In this document: piece by piece, positions 58,327 through 64,000 of the stretch
Position numbering within the stretch: the first letter of the stretch is position 1
Layout: each line of letters begins with the position of its first letter
Assembly: GCA_013368315.1 (NCBI GenBank)
Contig: JAACJM010000042.1
Coordinates: 1 to 64,000 of the forward strand
DNA: 64,000 nt
Direction: 5' to 3'
From: Tetrapyrgos nigripes
Lineage: Eukaryota > Basidiomycota > Agaricomycetes > Agaricales > Campanellaceae
The notes under the pieces: generated by a model
Told to the model about the DNA's origin: nothing
Seen by the model: only the letters and a program-made list of their open reading frames with translations
Database searches by the model: none
Program-made: the position numbers and the translations under genes

Positions 58327-59661
58327 ATGATGTCTGATGGTTCAAAATCCTGGTTATGGCGTACGATTTTCATCTTCATCTTGAGTTCGCTAGTCTTCGA
58401 AATCGGCGCTAAAGGAGATATCAAGCACGTAGTCCTTTTTGGGGATTCCTTCACCGGTATAAAAGTCTTCTTTTCTCTGTCGTGAGCTGACTCTTACTTG
58501 CCGAGTCGCATTTCTGCTCAGACCAGTCTCGGGCACATAGCATTTCCAATGGCACATTCCCTGGAAAGGATTATCAGGAAGTGTTTCCACCAGTGCGTAT
58601 CGTCATCGGATTTTGGATTGAACACTTATGCTGACTGGTCTATGGTATAGACAGACACTGCGGCAGACGGAGGAGTCCAGTGGCCATGGTACATTGCATC
58701 CTATTCCTTGCGACTAGATGAAGGTGCCAGCGCTGATGAAATTTTTTCTAGGTATCTGGGTCTGTATGGCAATTACACGATTTGGAATTACGCAACTGGA
58801 GGCGCCGTTTGTAGCAATGATCTGTAAGAGAGTTGATTCCATGCATTCCAGAAATCTGATGCTCTTGAACTTGAAGGACACCTGTCTCTGACGTTCCAGA
58901 CGTAGCTCGCGGTCAACAAGATTGGTTCATCCTGGATCATGTAATCGCCAACGGTACCTCGCACCAAAAGCTTCATCTCAATCCTGACCAGTTCGTCGTC
59001 ATTATCTGGATTGGCACAAACGACGTTGGAATCAACAGTTTCGTAACCGACTCTCAGAAATCCAACATCTCTTTAGCTGACCTCGCCCAGTGTCAAATAA
59101 ACGCTTTGAGAAGAATGCACTCCCTCGGTGCCAGACAGTTCATTCTTAATTCCCTCATCCCGCTGCAGATAACAAAGTTATACTCGAATTCTTCTGATCC
59201 TGTGATCTACTGGCCCGAAGAACACGATGGTCCCGCTTGGAACAAGAGGATGTTCAATTTCGTCACCACGCTGAACACCCTATTAAAATCAGGAATTAAC
59301 AATCTCAATGCTGAATGGAAGTGCTCGGGTACCGGCGGATTCGTAGAGTATTTCGACACCTACGGCTTCTTTGAAGAACTTTATTACAACCCGAATGCGT
59401 ACTACAATGGATCCATACCTGCTAATGTGACGAGTTGGTGTCATAAATGCCCAAATCCCCTTGATTACCATTTTTGTGGGATGTACGCCTTTTATTTCTG
59501 CCCACTGTCCTCATGAAGTAATTTCTTTCTACAGAGGTGATTGCACGGAAGACGAAAGAGATTCATACATGTGGTGGGATGAACTGCATCCTAGCGAGCA
59601 GACAGGGAGGAATGTGGCTCAGGAAATGTTCAAGAAGATTCATGGAACTAGTAGATTCTGA
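58327..59661 (+). CDS. GDSL/SGNH esterase, carbohydrate esterase family 16-like, secreted
   Basis: Starts at ATG 58327 with a signal-like segment (WLWRTIFIFILSSLVFEIGA) and ends at TGA 59659-59661, with about five exons. SGNH blocks are visible: the nucleophile Ser in VVLFGDSFT, Gly in YATGGAVCSN, Asn in VVIIWIGTNDVG, and the Asp/His pair in WWDELHPSEQTGR. About 370 residues with several Asn-X-Ser/Thr sites (GNYTIW, SNISLA, NGSIPANVTSW). CE16 enzymes remove acetyl groups from hemicellulose-derived sugars outside the cell, so a role in plant-biomass degradation is inferred. All catalytic positions are intact. The last intron splits HFCGI and GDCTEDERDSY. Confidence 0.85.
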
Positions 59662-59869
59662 TGTGTAACTATGGTCGCTACAGATTCTGATGCGCTAGGT
59701 TTGATTGAGAGCCGAAGTATAATATGGTAGATAGCATTGTAAGCCTAGAGAAAATATAGTGTTGTTTGAGGAATAAATAGATTATCGTTGATTTTAGAAC
59801 TCTGTAAGCATTCAAGAGATAGATAGATAGATGGAACTGAGATGTGATATTCCCAGCCTTAGGAGATAA

Positions 59870-60610
59870 GAACTTACCGTCGACGACTGTGAGACTTTGT
59901 GAAACGAGCAGATCACCCTGTTCCCTAAGGAAGACACAGCCTGGCGGGCTGAGGAGGTGCGCAATCAAAGCATCTTTGTCTGATATGCATAATGCAGATA
60001 AGTAGGTCAAAATGACTTCTTGAATTACGATTTCGTACCAGTGTATTCTTCCTATAATCAAAGAAGTCTGTGGGCAAGAATATAAGCGCAAGAGAGACTC
60101 AGACTTACAATGTTCGTGTAATTGCCGGTGGGGTTCCCATTCTGATCCACTATACGAGTCGCACGATAAGTGAGCTGCATGGATGAGTATACTTTCTTCA
60201 GTGGACAATTGAGCACTAGCACGACATAGATAACGTACAGTACTAGGTTCTACACCTGTCTCGACGTATGCTTTGATGTTGCTGATGATCTCTTCCCATC
60301 GAGCTTCCTAAACGACCATGGTGAACTTCAGGGCGAGTCAGATCATCCAGAACGACCGACAGTACCTTGCCCTCAACAACTTGCACCGTTCCGAGAATCA
60401 TTAAGTGCCCGCTGCTCGTCTTGTTCCTATGTCCGAATGGAATGAACAATCACGAATCGTAAATAGGACACGAAGAACGTACGGGATAGCGCTGAAATCC
60501 GGCAGGAGGTCTTCGCATGCTTGAGGATCTTCAGCCTGACGAGCCACACTTGCCGTCATCCAGGTTGGGATGAGAAGAAGGGAAGAAAGCAAGGCACTGG
60601 GGAAGAGCAT
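59870..60610 (-). CDS. Poorly resolved secreted or membrane protein gene
   Basis: Begins at ATG 60610 with a signal-like segment (MLFPSALLSSLLLIPTWMTA). Clean splicing then gives SVARQAEDPQACEDLLPDFS, AIPNKTSSGHLMILGTVQVV and EARWEEIISNIKAYVETGVE. A block reading DQNGNPTGNYTNI follows, reminiscent of the N-terminal part of basidiomycete membrane proteins with a DENGNPT-type motif. Downstream exons (..SDKDALIAHLL.., ..REQGDLLVSQSLTVVDG) can be read, but the junctions are ambiguous and the 3' end was not found. It may be intact with unusual splicing, or decayed at its 3' end. Coordinates are approximate. Confidence 0.4.
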
Positions 60611-61090
60611 GATGAAGATGAGCTTCAGAAGACCTCTCGCTGCCACCTTTTTATGAGTATCACTACAGGTTACTAACGTTTTACCCAGAGTAAGATTTCG
60701 AAATGCTATGACTGTGGGAGCTGAAACATCAGAATAGCAGGCACAAATTACAAGATGAGCGCGTCTCTACTTACAAATCTTACCAATGCTTGGTCGAATT
60801 TGGGTCGAATGCATGAAGATGCATAACAAGGGGTGATTAAGGCGACGAGAATCACTTGGGACTGATATCCGATCAGGACTAACCGCGGCATGATGATGGT
60901 TACCGCGGCTCTGGGTGAAAAGATAATTGTAGATTATGACCAAGGAGTTATGTACATATATCGTTGTGTTATGGAATGTCAACATCATGCTACTACGGCA
61001 AACTTGCATGGCACCGGTCAGATGAAAGGACGTGGCAGTGGATGCATTTTTAACTCACCTCCAACACTTCAATTGAACAGAAGATCATGG

Positions 61091-63244
61091 CTATGGCTGT
61101 GGCTCGATGGAGAACCAGCTGTTGAAGAGATTTTCCGGATCGTAATTCGCCTTGACACCTTGCAGCCTTTCATACTTTGCTCCAAAGAGTTGCTTTGATT
61201 TGTTTTTTCGACCACGAACTCGATGGTCTAAATTATCATCGCCTCTTTGACATTTGCCTTATAGAAGCATCAGAGAATCCAACTCGTTCTGCCGCCCAGC
61301 GGGTACTCACCAGGTTCTGCAACTCTAGCAACATCAAACTCGGTCCCATCTCCCTCAAGCAGCCTCAGAAGCTCTTCTGCCATCTTCTTAGCCCATGCCC
61401 AATTTTCTGGCGTATTCTCCTGCCAAGTTACCACAATAAATCCATTATTTGCCGATTCTCGAGGAAACGCCGTAGTCTCCAACGGAACAGTGTCCCTTTT
61501 CTCCAGTGGAACATACTCATACACCACTGTGACCACATAATTGTCTGCTTTGGGATCAATGCTACTACCCCTATTATGATTCGGCTTTAGATCAAACTCC
61601 CGGATCCTCCCGGCGACTTTACGGGTACGCACGACGTCAATTTCTGGTTGAAAAAAACCTCGCATGTATCGACAGTGCCCATGATCGTAATCTGCATTCT
61701 ATCACGCAAGAATTGGCATTCAGAGGAAAGGAAAACGCGAGAAGGACGAAGTAAATCAGTCTTACCATTAAACTGTTCATCTGTTCGTAAGGCACTTCAC
61801 CCGTGCTGTTCAATTTTGGTTCTATGAGAGTTAAATATGAGCAAAGACTCTGACTGGACGCCACTATCACCGACTCCAAAATACCTACCTTGATCAAGAA
61901 AACCTCTGTAGATCTCCTGCCCTTCTGACATTGTGCCGTTGAAGAATGGCACAACTATCACGTCGACAGTGGTACTAGTCTAAAGCGGGAAAATGTCGTC
62001 ATTGAAGACAACTATGACAGGGCGTCTGACCACACACACATACCTCTTCCGTTTCGGTCTGAGTATCACTTTTCGCTTGAAGACCGAAAAAGAGACATTG
62101 CTTCCCCGAAACTCCAGTCCCACTGGCCGGACTGTGAAGACCTGGGTCACCATCGACGTTCCTTGCTTCAGAATGCCACCACTTCCTCGTCTCATTCAAG
62201 AGCTGATTCAATTTCTCGAGATCAAGTGTAGAATCGGACGCTGCACTGGCAGAAGATGATAGAGAATAAGTCATAATCCCAGAAAAAACAGTTGGCTTCT
62301 GAGGGTGTAGTCTGTAAACAAATTCGGTAACGACACCGAAGTTTGAGCCTGCTCCTCTGATAGCCCAGAACAAGTCAGGATGTTCGTTGGATCTTGAGCT
62401 TGAAGTTACAACGGTGAAATTGGGAAGAACGATGGTAACCTGTAAGAGCAAATTCGGAGCGCATCAGGATCTGGTTCTATCGAGCAGACTGCGAACGAGA
62501 TACCTGCTCTAGATTATCAATGACAAGCCCATGTTCTCCGGTCAACCATCCAATTCCGCCTCCTAGTGTAAGTCTGGCGTGTTGGGGTTAGAATCCGAGC
62601 AGATGCTGATATGCAACAAGTACTTACCCTCCAACTCCTGTCTTTGGAAAACAGCCGGTTTTAGTGCGATAGCAAATGATGACACAAAGACGAATAATTA
62701 CATGGTTGACGGTTCCTCCAACCGTCGCCAGTCCGTATTTTATACTCTCCTTATCAACGTCTCTCCACACAGCACCTCCGCCAACGTATGCGAGTCTATG
62801 AACCGGATTAAGACGATATCGACGACGAGTATAATTACAAGACTTCACCGACCTTTTCTCCTCGTCGACGCGGACCCCAGTAAAATACCTGCTCAGATCA
62901 ATTACCATTCCTCCCTCGACTGAAGAAGCTCCCATATAACTATGCCCTCCTCCTTTTACTGTGAACTTCATCTTATTCGCTTTGGCGTACTTCATCGCCA
63001 TGACTACGTCTTCCGTGGTTTTGGGATAGGCGACGAGAGACGCATGACGAGATGCGTTGGTAGCCCAGCGGGAAATGGAAATGTCGTAGCCGGGATCAGA
63101 TGGAGTTATAAGGTCGCCTTGGAAGGAGGAGGAGCGAAAGGAGGAAAGGGAGAAATCGCGCGAAGGAGGACCTGGATTCGGAGACTTTTCCTCCGAGCTG
63201 TCTGTCTTGAACTGAAATCTGAGTTTTGAGGTGAAGAGATCCAT
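61091..63244 (-). CDS. FAD-linked oxidase, berberine-bridge-enzyme-like
   Basis: Starts at ATG 63244 (MDLFTSKLRFQFK) and ends at TAG 61091-61093, with about eight exons. PCMH-type FAD domain: VAYPKTTEDVVMAMKYAKAN, then VKGGGHSYMGASSVEGGMVI, whose His is the expected covalent FAD attachment site. LAYVGGGAVWRDVDKE, TVGGTVNHTGVGGLTLGGGI and FWAIRGAGSNFGVVTEFVYR follow. The C-terminal BBE segment reads GAKYERLQGVKANYDPENLF. The second covalent Cys of bicovalent members appears absent, so FAD is probably singly attached. Unlike most BBE-like proteins it lacks an obvious signal peptide. Substrates of such enzymes include sugars and alkaloid-like amines; which applies is unknown. The junction before the last BBE segment is unusual (see findings). 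Confidence 0.85.
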
Positions 63245-64000
63245 GCAAGATGGCTTGGGCTTGAAGGTAGTCTGGCCCTTGGCTAAGGTTTGATACTCGT
63301 CTTTTAGACTCTTTCAACGTAGATATAAATATTCCAAGGACGAGTGGATCGGACCTATATGTTCTACGGAAGATGCGGAGAATTCGCGGACCAGTATGGC
63401 TAGAAATACACAGTTTTAAATCATGCATAGCTCGCATACCGTCACTCATGACTAGTACAGCTGTATAAGTTATACACTCATAGATGCTAAAGGAACCTCC
63501 CTTTGGACGTACTATCTCCCATTACGGATCACTGGTCAGCATATAATCCTTGGTTGGGGCGCAAACTTACGAGAGGTGGCAGCACTCTTCAAAGAGAATG
63601 AGAGCGGACGTTGAGTATCTTCAAATATGCATGGTGCCCGTGCCATAAGAGTCAGGGTGACTGAAGTTTAACAGATGTTCACTAAAGTCGAAACCAACGC
63701 ACCAGGACAGCCGCGTGACAGTCACGGTGACGCGGATTGATGGTCACGTGGATGATTTAGGGCTGGGTCTGGTCAAGCCACTGCAACGCCGATTGCTTTG
63801 CGGAAGACAGTTGCTGAACATGTACAACCAAAATGCCACTTTATGATATGCCGGGAAAATACAGATGAATTAGGTGTACTGAAATTCAGGAGGCGAATAG
63901 TTACAGTGGATAAAGATACATGACAATTACACTGATAATAGGGCCGGCGACAAGCTCCAGGATGATATGCAGATGGGTAAAATTACGAGGGACTTGAACA
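63245..64000. other. Gene-free interval, upstream of the BBE-like gene
   Basis: A CACGTG word lies at about 63743 in GGTCACGTGGATG. No gene recognised up to the window edge. Confidence 0.45.

Overview
The window is nuclear DNA of a filamentous basidiomycete, most likely a mushroom-forming agaricomycete. The evidence is its dense, intron-rich genes (introns mostly 50-70 nt with GT..AG ends and CTGAC-type branch sites), F-box/LRR genes of the agaricomycete type, a DUF6697-like gene, a squalene synthase and cytosolic ribosomal protein eL8. No tRNA, rRNA or CRISPR was recognised. All calls come from reading the sequence; no database search was possible.

Layout. 0-3.6 kb: a secreted, tail-anchored small protein, then a degenerate inverted-repeat element. 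3.6-8.2 kb: two F-box/LRR genes on the minus strand, one interrupted by a single in-frame TGA. 10-12.1 kb: a secreted FAD-dependent oxidoreductase of the DAO family. 14.5-17.7 kb: an orphan gene and a FAD monooxygenase. 20-23 kb: a 267-bp MITE, a 71-residue protein and squalene synthase (ERG9), the last two sharing a promoter with two CACGTG boxes. 23.6-27.4 kb: a long Zn2Cys6-like protein with a C-terminal coiled coil.

29-35 kb is the most unusual part. Three intrinsically disordered proteins (two minus, one plus) end in the same roughly 28-residue, strictly alternating hydrophobic/polar segment. A LEA-like (DUF6987-type) gene lies among them. In all three motif genes the stop codon of the unspliced message sits inside a consensus 5' splice donor. 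Splicing adds exactly one residue before a new stop, so the C-terminal motif is kept whether or not the intron is removed.

35-48 kb: a DUF6697-like protein, a short-chain dehydrogenase, eL8 (with an ATG-only first exon) and a large single-module NRPS-like enzyme. The NRPS-like enzyme has adenylation and thiolation domains followed by a membrane/hexapeptide-repeat terminal region, the layout of epsilon-poly-lysine synthetases. 51.7-56.5 kb: an AT-rich transposon relic with about 45-bp terminal inverted repeats, carrying two further inverted-repeat elements nested in it. 57-63 kb: a doubtful small gene, a CE16-type GDSL esterase, a poorly resolved secreted-protein gene and a berberine-bridge-type FAD oxidase.

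The metabolic genes do not form an obvious single biosynthetic cluster. The 29-35 kb motif family and the NRPS-like gene are the parts most likely to hold undescribed biology.
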